This document shows positions 25,653 to 32,638 of a stretch of DNA of 32,638 nucleotides, in pieces (position 1 is the first letter of the stretch; every line of letters starts with the position of its first letter). Below the pieces are notes generated by a model that made no database searches, was not told the DNA's origin, and was given only the letters and a program-made list of their open reading frames with translations. The position numbers were made by a program, and so were the translations under genes. Source of the DNA: Gammaproteobacteria bacterium (GTDB taxonomy: Bacteria; Pseudomonadota; Gammaproteobacteria; SZUA-229); NCBI GenBank assembly GCA_015488885.1, contig WFMW01000059.1:1-32638 (forward strand), given 5' to 3'.

Positions 25653-27275
25653 ATGTTAACCACTGCAAATATCACCATGCAATTTGGTGCCAAACCTTTA
25701 TTTGAAAATGTATCGGTTAAATTCGGCGATGGCAATCGCTATGGTCTGATTGGTGCCAATGGCTGTGGAAAATCCACCTTTATGAAAATTCTTGGCGGTG
25801 ACCTGGAACCTACATCCGGTAATGTTTCCAAAGACCCGTCTGAACGTATAGGTAAACTGAAGCAGGATCAGTTTGCCTATGAAACCTTTCATGTGATTGA
25901 TACCGTTATTATGGGTCACGAAGAATTATGGGCGGTTAAATCGGAAAAAGACGCTATTTATGCCAACCCGGATATGACTGAAGCTGATGGCATTCGTGCC
26001 GGTGATCTGGAAGCTCAGTTCGCTGAAATGGACGGTTATTCTGCGGAAGCCCGTGCCGGTGAACTATTACTGGGTGTTGGTATCCCGGCTGAACAGCATT
26101 ATGGCCCAATGTCTGCTGTCGCCCCCGGCTGGAAATTACGTGTTCTACTGGCACAGGTGTTATTTTCCGACCCTGATATTATGCTGCTCGATGAACCGAC
26201 CAATAACCTCGATATTAATACCATTCGCTGGCTGGAAGGTATCCTCAATGCCCGTAACTGCACCATGATCATCATCTCCCATGACCGCCATTTTCTGAAT
26301 AGCGTCTGTACGCATATGGCCGATCTTGACTATGGTGAAATTCGTCTCTACCCGGGTTCCTACGATGAATACATGATTGCTTCAACGCAGGTACGTGAAC
26401 GTCTGTATGCTAATAACGCGAAGAAAAAAGCACAGATTGCCGAACTGAAATCTTTTGTCAGCCGTTTTTCTGCCAATGCATCCAAATCCAGACAGGCGAC
26501 CTCACGCGCCCGACAGATTGAAAAGATTCAGCTTGAAGATGTTAAACCCTCCAGCCGACAGAACCCTTATATCCGTTTTGAACAGGCTAAAAAACTGCAC
26601 CGGCTTGCGCTGGAAGTGGAAAACCTGAAAAAAAGTTTTGTTGATAAAACCCGGGCTGATGAAACCCCGGCTGATAAAACTCTGTTCGCCAATTTAAACC
26701 TGATGGTAGAAGTTGGCGAACGCATTGCCATAATCGGCCCCAATGGTATTGGTAAAACCACGCTGATGCGATGTCTGGTCGGCGATCTGGAGGCGAATTC
26801 AGGTACGGTGAAATGGTCGGAAAATGCCGAGCTTGGTTACTACGCTCAGGATCACAGTGCAGATTTTGATTCAGACACCCTGCTGATAGACTGGATGAAC
26901 CAGTGGCGCAAGGAAAATGACGATGAGCAGGTTATTCGTGGCACCCTTGGCCGTCTGCTGTTTTCACAGGATGAGATAAAAAAACCGGTTAACGTAATAT
27001 CCGGGGGTGAACAGGGACGCATGTTATTTGGCAAACTGATGTTACAGCAACCCAATATTCTGTTGATGGACGAACCCACCAATCACCTGGATATGGAATC
27101 TATTGAATCACTCAACCAGGCACTGGAAATTTACCCCGGCACATTGATCTTCGTCAGCCACGATCGCGAATTTGTTTCCTCACTGGCAACGCGTATTATC
27201 GAACTGACTCCCAATGGGGTGGTGGATTTTCATGGCAGTTATGAAGAGTATTTGCAGAAACAGGAAGCTGCCTGA
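25653..27275 (+). CDS. ybiT: ABC-F ATPase YbiT
   Basis: A 540-residue soluble protein with two ABC ATPase domains and no membrane part, as in ribosome-associated ABC-F translation factors. The first Walker A is GANGCGKS (34-41) and the second GPNGIGKT; both [20 protein letters not shown] Walker B motifs and His switches (SHDRHF, SHDREF) are present. The linker holds the P-site tRNA interaction motif with [23 protein letters not shown], which is strongly YbiT-type. In domain 1 the signature reads [12 protein letters not shown] instead of LSGGQ, which is normal for YbiT. It probably binds the ribosomal E site and clears stalled complexes. Confidence 0.96.
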   Translation: MLTTANITMQFGAKPLFENVSVKFGDGNRYGLIGANGCGKSTFMKILGGDLEPTSGNVSKDPSERIGKLKQDQFAYETFHVIDTVIMGHEELWAVKSEKDAIYANPDMTEADGIRAGDLEAQFAEMDGYSAEARAGELLLGVGIPAEQHYGPMSAVAPGWKLRVLLAQVLFSDPDIMLLDEPTNNLDINTIRWLEGILNARNCTMIIISHDRHFLNSVCTHMADLDYGEIRLYPGSYDEYMIASTQVRERLYANNAKKKAQIAELKSFVSRFSANASKSRQATSRARQIEKIQLEDVKPSSRQNPYIRFEQAKKLHRLALEVENLKKSFVDKTRADETPADKTLFANLNLMVEVGERIAIIGPNGIGKTTLMRCLVGDLEANSGTVKWSENAELGYYAQDHSADFDSDTLLIDWMNQWRKENDDEQVIRGTLGRLLFSQDEIKKPVNVISGGEQGRMLFGKLMLQQPNILLMDEPTNHLDMESIESLNQALEIYPGTLIFVSHDREFVSSLATRIIELTPNGVVDFHGSYEEYLQKQEAA

Positions 27276-27359
27276 TTCCCTGCCCGCCTCACCAGGCTGA
27301 ATACATGCCCCAGAGGATATCATATACTTACCTGAGTATTCCTCAGAAGAGTCAGCAGA

Positions 27360-28565
27360 ATGATTAACCAGCAAGCATTGAACACCGATGTTCTGATTAT
27401 CGGTGCCAGTGCTTCGGGCTTAATGTGCGCCATTGAAGCTGGTAAGCGCGGGCGCAAAGTTGTGCTACTGGATCATGCTAATAAAGCCGGTAAAAAAATT
27501 CTTATGTCCGGTGGCGGCCGTTGCAACTTTACCAATATGGACATCGAAGCAGACAGGTTTATCTCAGGTAACCCGCATTTTTGTAAATCCGCCTTAAGTC
27601 GTTACACACAATGGGATTTTATTGCTCTGGTCAAGGCTTATCATATTGCTTACCAGCAACGCGATCTGGGTAAGTTATTCTGTGAAAATAGTGCTAAAGA
27701 TATTCTCACCATGTTACTGGCCGAATGCAGAAAAGCCGGGGTAAGCATCTGCCTTAACCATAATATTTCAACTGTCAAAAGAACCGATAGTGGTACATTC
27801 ATTCTAAAAGGCAGCCATAAAGATACCCCGATAATTTATCAGGCAGCCTCGCTGGTGGTTGCTAGTGGCGGCCTGTCGATACCGAAAATGTGTGCAACAC
27901 CTTTTGGTTACCAGCTAGCCGAGCAGTTCGGTCACAGTATTCAGCCAACCCGTCCCGGACTGGTACCCTTTACCCTGCAACTTCGGGACAGGGAAACTTT
28001 TCAGTCGCTTTCCGGTATTTCAGTTTACTGTGAAGTTAGCAATGCGCGCATCGCATTTACGGAAAACCTGCTCTTCACCCACCGGGGGCTGAGTGGCCCG
28101 GCAATTTTACAGATTTCATCCTACTGGAAAAATGGTGAGACTATCAATATCAACCTGTTACCTGATATGGATCTGGTTCAGTATCTAAGTCGTTGTCACC
28201 AACAGCAACCCCGCCAGAAACTAAAGAATGTGTTAGCTGAACGATTGCCAAGGCGTCTATTAACCGTGCTGCTGGATGAAATTATTGAAAAACCGATACA
28301 GGAAATCTCACAGCAGTGCAGTAAAAACATTGCTGATAAACTACAGAACTGGATGATCAGGCCTGGTGGAACAGAAGGTTATAGAACTGCTGAGGTCACC
28401 ATTGGCGGCGTTAACTGTGATGAACTGTCATCCCGAACCATGGAATCAAAAAAGCTTGATGGTCTGTATTTTATCGGCGAAGTGGTTGATGTCAGCGGCT
28501 GGCTGGGCGGCTATAATTTTCAGTGGGCCTGGTCATCAGGCTGGTGCGCGGGACAGGTCGTTTAA
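27360..28565 (+). CDS. HI0933/YhiN-family NAD(P)/FAD-dependent oxidoreductase
   Basis: A 401-residue flavoprotein. The dinucleotide-binding site is DVLIIGASASGLMCAIEAGKRG near the start, followed by the family motif GKKILMSGGGRCNFTN (about 48-63). Further on come SGGLSIPKMCATPFGY and, near the end, GEVVDVSGWLGGYNFQWAWSSG, the FAD-closing segment. Substrate is unknown for the family, sometimes annotated as BaiN-like reductase or flavoprotein. It follows ybiT by 84 bases, with no strong terminator seen, and ends 30 bases from the convergent icd gene. Confidence 0.93.
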   Translation: MINQQALNTDVLIIGASASGLMCAIEAGKRGRKVVLLDHANKAGKKILMSGGGRCNFTNMDIEADRFISGNPHFCKSALSRYTQWDFIALVKAYHIAYQQRDLGKLFCENSAKDILTMLLAECRKAGVSICLNHNISTVKRTDSGTFILKGSHKDTPIIYQAASLVVASGGLSIPKMCATPFGYQLAEQFGHSIQPTRPGLVPFTLQLRDRETFQSLSGISVYCEVSNARIAFTENLLFTHRGLSGPAILQISSYWKNGETININLLPDMDLVQYLSRCHQQQPRQKLKNVLAERLPRRLLTVLLDEIIEKPIQEISQQCSKNIADKLQNWMIRPGGTEGYRTAEVTIGGVNCDELSSRTMESKKLDGLYFIGEVVDVSGWLGGYNFQWAWSSGWCAGQVV

Positions 28566-28595
28566 AAATTATAGCCAGTCTGCGAATAGCATCAT

Positions 28596-30815
28596 TTATA
28601 AATCATCAATGACTGCATTGAATATTGTACTCGGGCGCATGACGTTTGCGGTTTTTTCTGGATCCAGATGGTAATAGCCACCCAGATCAACAACTGTTCC
28701 CTGTTCAGCCAGCAAGGCGTCAGCAATCGCGTTCTCATTCTCCCGCAGCTGTTCTGCCAGCGGGGTAAAAATCGTTTTCAGTTCCGTATTATCCTGCTGC
28801 TCTGCCAGTGCCTGTGCCCAGTACAGGGTGAGGTAGAAATGACTGCCGCGGGTATCAATAGCGCCGGTTTTTTCCGATGGCGAACGATTGTTATTCAGAT
28901 ATTCACTATTGGCCCGGTTCAAGGCATCAGCCAGCACCTGGATTTTTTGACTACCGGTTTTCTGTGCCATCTCTTCCAGCGAAACAGCCAGAGCCAGGAA
29001 TTCACCCAATGAATCCCAGCTTAAATGATTCTGTTCACGTAGCTGGGTGACCAGCATGGGAGCCGTGCCCCCTGCCCCGGTCTCGAACAGCCCGCCCCCG
29101 GCAAGCAGCGGCACAATGGATAACATTTTTGCACTGCTGCCCAGTTCAAGGATAGGGAATAAATCGGTCAGATAATCACGCAATATATTACCGGTAACCG
29201 AGATAGTATCTTCACCGTTTTTCATTCGTGCCAGGGTATAATGGGTGGCAGCCACCGGTGTCATGATCTGTATATCCAGCCCGCGGGTATCCTCTGCGGA
29301 TAAACAGGCCTGTACTTTGTTTTTTACATTGCGATCATGCGCGCGCTGATCGTCAAGCCAGAAGATGGCCGGTAATGCTGTCAGACGTGCACGTTTTAGC
29401 GCCAGCTTCACCCAGTCTTTTACCGCAATATCCTTGCACTGACACATACGCCAGATATCGCCCTGTTCCACGTCATGCTGCATTAATAGCTTGCCATCAG
29501 CATCTGTGACACAGACTTTTCCGGCCTGCGGCATTTCAAAGGTTTTATCATGCGAGCCGTATTCTTCGGCCTTTTGTGCCATCAGACCGACATTACTCAC
29601 CGTGCCCATGGTGGTCACATCGAACGCACCGTGTTGCTTGCAGAAATCAATCGTTGCCTGGTAAACACCGGCATAGCTGCGGTCGGGAATCATGGCAAGG
29701 GTTTCGTGCATCTGGCCATCCGGGCCCCACATTTTTCCTGAGAAACGAATGGCTGCCGGCATGGATGCGTCGACAATCACCTTGTTCGGGGCATGCAGAT
29801 TGGTAATACCGTTTGCCGCATCGACCATCGCCAGTTTGGGGCCTTGTTGATAAACCGCATCAATATCGGCTTTTATCTGCGTACTTTCAGCCGCAGGTAA
29901 AGCAGCAATTTTTGCATAGATATCGCCCAGACCATTACGTGGATCAATGCCCAGCCGGTCGAATGTCGCGGCATATTTTTCCAGTACCGGCCGGTAATAA
30001 ACACTGACCGCATGACCAAACATAATCGGGTCTGAGACTTTCATCATGGTGGCTTTTAAATGCAGCGATAACAGCAGATTCCGGCTGCGGGCAGTTTCTA
30101 TCTGTGTGGCATAATAGTCATCCAGTGCCTGCACAGACATCACGGCTGCATCAATAATCTCACCGTCGAGTACCGGGGTTGATGGCTTTAATACCAGCGA
30201 TTCACCACTATCGGTATGTAAGGTAATGGTTACTTCACCGGCTTTGTCAATGACGACCGACTGTTCGCTGCCGTAAAAATCACCGCCAGACATTGAAGCC
30301 ACACGGGTCTGATTATCCGCTGTCCAGGCGCCCATTTCGTGCGGGTGTTGTCGCGCATAGGCTTTAACTGCCGGGGCAACACGACGGTCAGAATTGCCTT
30401 CACGCAATACCGGGTTCACCGCACTGCCCAGTACATGCGCATAGCGTTTTTTAATCACCTGTTCAGCCTCACTGACCGGGTCTTCCGGGTAATCGGGAAG
30501 CGCATACCCCAGTGTCTGACATTCTTTTATCGCCGCTTTCAGCTGGGGAACAGAGGCGCTGATATTGGGTAACTTGATAATATTCGCATCCGGTGTTTTC
30601 GCCAGTGCGCCAAGTTCGGCAAGATCATCACGGTGTTGCTGTGCAGCGCTAAGGTAATCGGGGAAACAGGCCAGAATCCGTCCCACCAGAGAAATATCCC
30701 GGGTTTGCACCGTAATACCGGCCTGCCGGGTAAAAGCCTGTACCACAGGCAAAAAGGAACAGGTGGCTAAAGCAGGCGCTTCATCCGTCAGGGTGTAAAT
30801 AATGCTTGATGACAT
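28596..30815 (-). CDS. icd: Isocitrate dehydrogenase (NADP+), monomeric type
   Basis: A 739-residue enzyme of the monomeric IDH-II class, which converts isocitrate to 2-oxoglutarate with NADP+ in the TCA cycle. It is unrelated in sequence layout to the 416-residue dimeric E. coli Icd. Diagnostic stretches are [24 protein letters not shown] at the start, [75 protein letters not shown] broken across the middle, and [21 protein letters not shown] near the end. All look intact. The gene is transcribed alone, with its own promoter-like sequence. Confidence 0.98.
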   Translation of the reverse strand: MSSSIIYTLTDEAPALATCSFLPVVQAFTRQAGITVQTRDISLVGRILACFPDYLSAAQQHRDDLAELGALAKTPDANIIKLPNISASVPQLKAAIKECQTLGYALPDYPEDPVSEAEQVIKKRYAHVLGSAVNPVLREGNSDRRVAPAVKAYARQHPHEMGAWTADNQTRVASMSGGDFYGSEQSVVIDKAGEVTITLHTDSGESLVLKPSTPVLDGEIIDAAVMSVQALDDYYATQIETARSRNLLLSLHLKATMMKVSDPIMFGHAVSVYYRPVLEKYAATFDRLGIDPRNGLGDIYAKIAALPAAESTQIKADIDAVYQQGPKLAMVDAANGITNLHAPNKVIVDASMPAAIRFSGKMWGPDGQMHETLAMIPDRSYAGVYQATIDFCKQHGAFDVTTMGTVSNVGLMAQKAEEYGSHDKTFEMPQAGKVCVTDADGKLLMQHDVEQGDIWRMCQCKDIAVKDWVKLALKRARLTALPAIFWLDDQRAHDRNVKNKVQACLSAEDTRGLDIQIMTPVAATHYTLARMKNGEDTISVTGNILRDYLTDLFPILELGSSAKMLSIVPLLAGGGLFETGAGGTAPMLVTQLREQNHLSWDSLGEFLALAVSLEEMAQKTGSQKIQVLADALNRANSEYLNNNRSPSEKTGAIDTRGSHFYLTLYWAQALAEQQDNTELKTIFTPLAEQLRENENAIADALLAEQGTVVDLGGYYHLDPEKTANVMRPSTIFNAVIDDL

Positions 30816-30858
30816 ATCAGGACTCTACAGACTCATGTGGGGCGATTAAAAAACGCCT

Positions 30859-30887
30859 ATTATATTTCAGATTGCAGCCGGTGACAC
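30859..30887 (-). promoter_or_regulatory. Candidate sigma-70 promoter of icd
   Basis: On the minus strand a perfect TATAAT (complement of 30859-30864) follows GTGTCA (complement of 30882-30887, four of six matching TTGACA) after exactly 17 bases, about 45 bases upstream of the icd ATG. Confidence 0.5.
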
Positions 30888-30932
30888 TATTCATGAAGTA
30901 GAGGCTGTAAATAGTATTTGAATTAAATATAA

Positions 30933-30966
30933 CTCCTTGCTGATTTCGCTCTGTGTTTGCAAGGAG
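30933..30966. other. Perfect 8-bp inverted repeat between ftsB and icd
   Basis: CTCCTTGC (30933-30940) and GCAAGGAG (30959-30966) pair around an 18-base loop in the 223-base spacer downstream of ftsB. On the minus strand it is followed by TTATATTT, so it may be a weak terminator of the pyrG-ftsB transcript. Otherwise the spacer holds the icd promoter and no gene. Confidence 0.4.
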
Positions 30967-31038
30967 GTAATCGCGTCTAATATGGTTTTGCACATATAAC
31001 GGATCAATGCAGGTTATTATTTTAGAGGGGTAACAATA

Positions 31039-31392
31039 TTATTCACTGTATTCACCGGCTGATCGCTTCGCTGATTTTTTGGTTGCTTTTTTATCTGCTT
31101 GCTTGGGCGGCTTGCTTTTGACCGGTTCAATAACCTGATAATACACTTCACCTTTTTTTATCATGCCCAGATCGCTGCGGGCGCGTTCTTCAATGGCTGC
31201 CCTGCCTTTTTTCAGATCCTGTACTTCAGCTTCCAGTGACTGATTGCGTTCTTTCAGGCGGGTGATCTGTGTACTGACTTTTGCTTTTTCATGTTCCAGT
31301 TGCAGCACTTCGGGGATACCACCGTGCTGCAACCAGATTTTATATTGCAGCCAGATCAGTAATAAAAACAGCAACAATGCGAGTTTTTTCAC
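31039..31392 (-). CDS. ftsB: Cell division protein FtsB
   Basis: A 117-residue single-pass membrane protein of the divisome: a short cytoplasmic N-terminus, a membrane segment at about residues 4-19 (LALLLFLLLIWLQYKIW), then a coiled coil (about 30-75) with KERNQSLEAEVQDLKKG, and the conserved ERARSDLGMIKKGEVYYQVIEP. It forms a complex with FtsL and FtsQ that activates septal wall synthesis. It is longer than E. coli FtsB because of a Lys-rich tail (about 92-117). It follows pyrG by 11 bases; the usual eno gene between them in many gammaproteobacteria is absent here. Confidence 0.95.
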   Translation of the reverse strand: MKKLALLLFLLLIWLQYKIWLQHGGIPEVLQLEHEKAKVSTQITRLKERNQSLEAEVQDLKKGRAAIEERARSDLGMIKKGEVYYQVIEPVKSKPPKQADKKATKKSAKRSAGEYSE

Positions 31393-31403
31393 TGCAACCT
31401 TGT

Positions 31404-32638
31404 TCAGCTTTTCCCTGATGTTGTATCAAGCGCTGTCCGGCCAGTCTGATACGACAAGGCAGCTTTAATATAACTGGTAAATAGTGGATGCCCAGAACGT
31501 GGTGTTGAGGTGAATTCGGGGTGGAACTGGCAACCCAGAAACCAGGGATGGCTAGTATTGGACGCAAGCTGTTGATCACGACTTAACTCGACCACTTCCA
31601 TCAGGTTGCCATCACTGGATTTACCACTGACGATCAGTCCTGCTGCGGTTAATTGCGCCAGATATTTATTATTGAATTCATAACGATGACGATGACGTTC
31701 AACAATATGTTCTTCGCCATAGGCTTCGCGTACCAGACTACCGGCCTGTAAATCACAATGCTGGCCACCCAGACGCATGGTGCCACCCAGGTCAGAATCA
31801 CTGTCGCGTTTTTCGATACGTCCGGATTCATCCTGCCATTCAGTAATCAGGGCAATAACCGGGTGCGTCGTTTCGATATTAAATTCACTGCTATGGGCAT
31901 CACTCAGCCCAGCAACATGGCGGGCAAATTCAATCACTGCCAGTTGCATCCCCAGGCAAATACCCAAAAAGGGAATTTTATTCTCGCGTGCGTACTGAAT
32001 GGCGGCAATCTTGCCTTCTATCCCCCGGTCACCAAAACCACCGGGCACCAGTATGGCGTCAAGAGAATCCAGAACCGAATTATCCCCGGATTCAAGTACA
32101 GAAGAATCGATATAACGAATATTAACCCGGGCATTGTTCTGGATGCCGGCATGGGTAAGCGCTTCATTCAGTGACTTGTAAGATTCGGTTAAATCGACAT
32201 ATTTACCCACCATCCCAATGCTGACTTCATGTGCCGGGTGGGTCATGACCGATACCACTTTATCCCAGTCCGACAGGTCAGCCGGTTTTAATTCCAGCTG
32301 CATCTGCCTGACGATAATATCATCCACCCCCTGCTGATGCAGCCAGCCGGGTAATTTATAGATATTATCCAGGTCGACAGCCGAGATAACAGCTTTGGCC
32401 TGCACATTGGTAAATAATGCAATTTTCCTGCGTTCGTCTTCGTGCAACAGACGTTCGGAGCGGCACAGTAATAAATCGGGCTGAATACCGATAGAACGTA
32501 ATTCCTTAACGGAATGCTGGGTCGGTTTGGTTTTTACTTCACCGGCTGTGGCAATATAGGGAACCAGGGTCAAATGGATAAACAGCGCGTGCTGGTGCCC
32601 AAGTTCTACCCTCATTTGACGAATCGCTTCCATAAACG
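31404..32638 (-). CDS. pyrG: CTP synthase (5' end outside the window)
   Basis: The last about 411 residues of a roughly 545-residue enzyme that makes CTP from UTP, ATP and glutamine. Codons continue past the window edge ([13 protein letters not shown] is an internal segment), so the amino-ligase domain is cut. The glutamine amidotransferase domain is complete: oxyanion strand [13 protein letters not shown], nucleophile Cys in [14 protein letters not shown], and the His-Glu pair in [11 protein letters not shown]. The linker has [15 protein letters not shown]. It is co-transcribed with ftsB. Confidence 0.98.
   Translation of the reverse strand, partial: FMEAIRQMRVELGHQHALFIHLTLVPYIATAGEVKTKPTQHSVKELRSIGIQPDLLLCRSERLLHEDERRKIALFTNVQAKAVISAVDLDNIYKLPGWLHQQGVDDIIVRQMQLELKPADLSDWDKVVSVMTHPAHEVSIGMVGKYVDLTESYKSLNEALTHAGIQNNARVNIRYIDSSVLESGDNSVLDSLDAILVPGGFGDRGIEGKIAAIQYARENKIPFLGICLGMQLAVIEFARHVAGLSDAHSSEFNIETTHPVIALITEWQDESGRIEKRDSDSDLGGTMRLGGQHCDLQAGSLVREAYGEEHIVERHRHRYEFNNKYLAQLTAAGLIVSGKSSDGNLMEVVELSRDQQLASNTSHPWFLGCQFHPEFTSTPRSGHPLFTSYIKAALSYQTGRTALDTTSGKS

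Noticed and set aside
26101-26160. Missing LSGGQ signature in the first ATP-binding domain of the ABC-F protein.
   Set aside because: APGWK at this place is usual for YbiT as I recall the family, so it is not a defect.
30886-30914. ACTATT/AATAGT inverted repeat near the icd promoter.
   Set aside because: Six-bp arms with a long loop in AT-rich DNA are expected by chance.

Overview
The window looks like a piece of a gammaproteobacterial chromosome of moderate GC. The order queA-tgt-yajC-secD-secF, the gammaproteobacterial-type housekeeping genes (pdxH, ybiT, rhlE-like, yggX, mltF, ftsB, pyrG), a monomeric NADP isocitrate dehydrogenase and a VPLPPAxWL-type PEP-CTERM tail all fit a free-living, probably aquatic gammaproteobacterium. 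I cannot place it to genus. No rRNA, tRNA, CRISPR array, prophage or transposase gene is visible.

Layout. (1) 1-3.5 kb: the tail of an unidentified gene, then, on the minus strand, a FIST-domain sensor followed after 1 nt by a soluble hybrid histidine kinase with a receiver domain. This arrangement resembles NosP/NahK nitric-oxide sensing pairs. (2) 3540-3700: a short element with terminal inverted repeats and a CTAA duplication, a MITE, lying between secF and the FIST gene. (3) 3.7-9.3 kb: the queuosine/Sec operon queA-tgt-yajC-secD-secF. (4) 9.4-15 kb: a metallochaperone-like HMA protein with a rhodanese; the lytic transglycosylase MltF; a tight formyltransferase, AmmeMemoRadiSam-type radical SAM and YggX operon; a DsrE-like protein; and a degraded PAP2-like fragment. 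(5) 15-19.6 kb: a PreP-type M16 protease, thiopurine methyltransferase, a small conserved-looking protein and a divergent NIF3/YqfO-like protein. (6) 19.6-23 kb: a PEP-CTERM metalloprotease overlapping a secreted unknown, pdxH, and a secreted Asn/Tyr/Gln-rich repeat protein. (7) 23-25.6 kb: a second, truncated MITE copy, a 4 x 16-bp tandem repeat, and a divergent cold-shock protein / DEAD-box helicase pair with long leaders. (8) 25.6-32.6 kb: ybiT, a HI0933-type flavoprotein, icd, ftsB and the 3' part of pyrG.

Most of the window is housekeeping. The unusual parts are the FIST/kinase pair and its MITE-derived upstream region, the MITE family itself (one full copy, one truncated copy, one solo end, all abutting stop codons), the formyltransferase/radical SAM/YggX operon, and a recurring pattern of 13-18 bp tandem duplications in the spacers. 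I see no clear-cut new defence or mobile system. All family assignments are from reading the translations; no database search was run.
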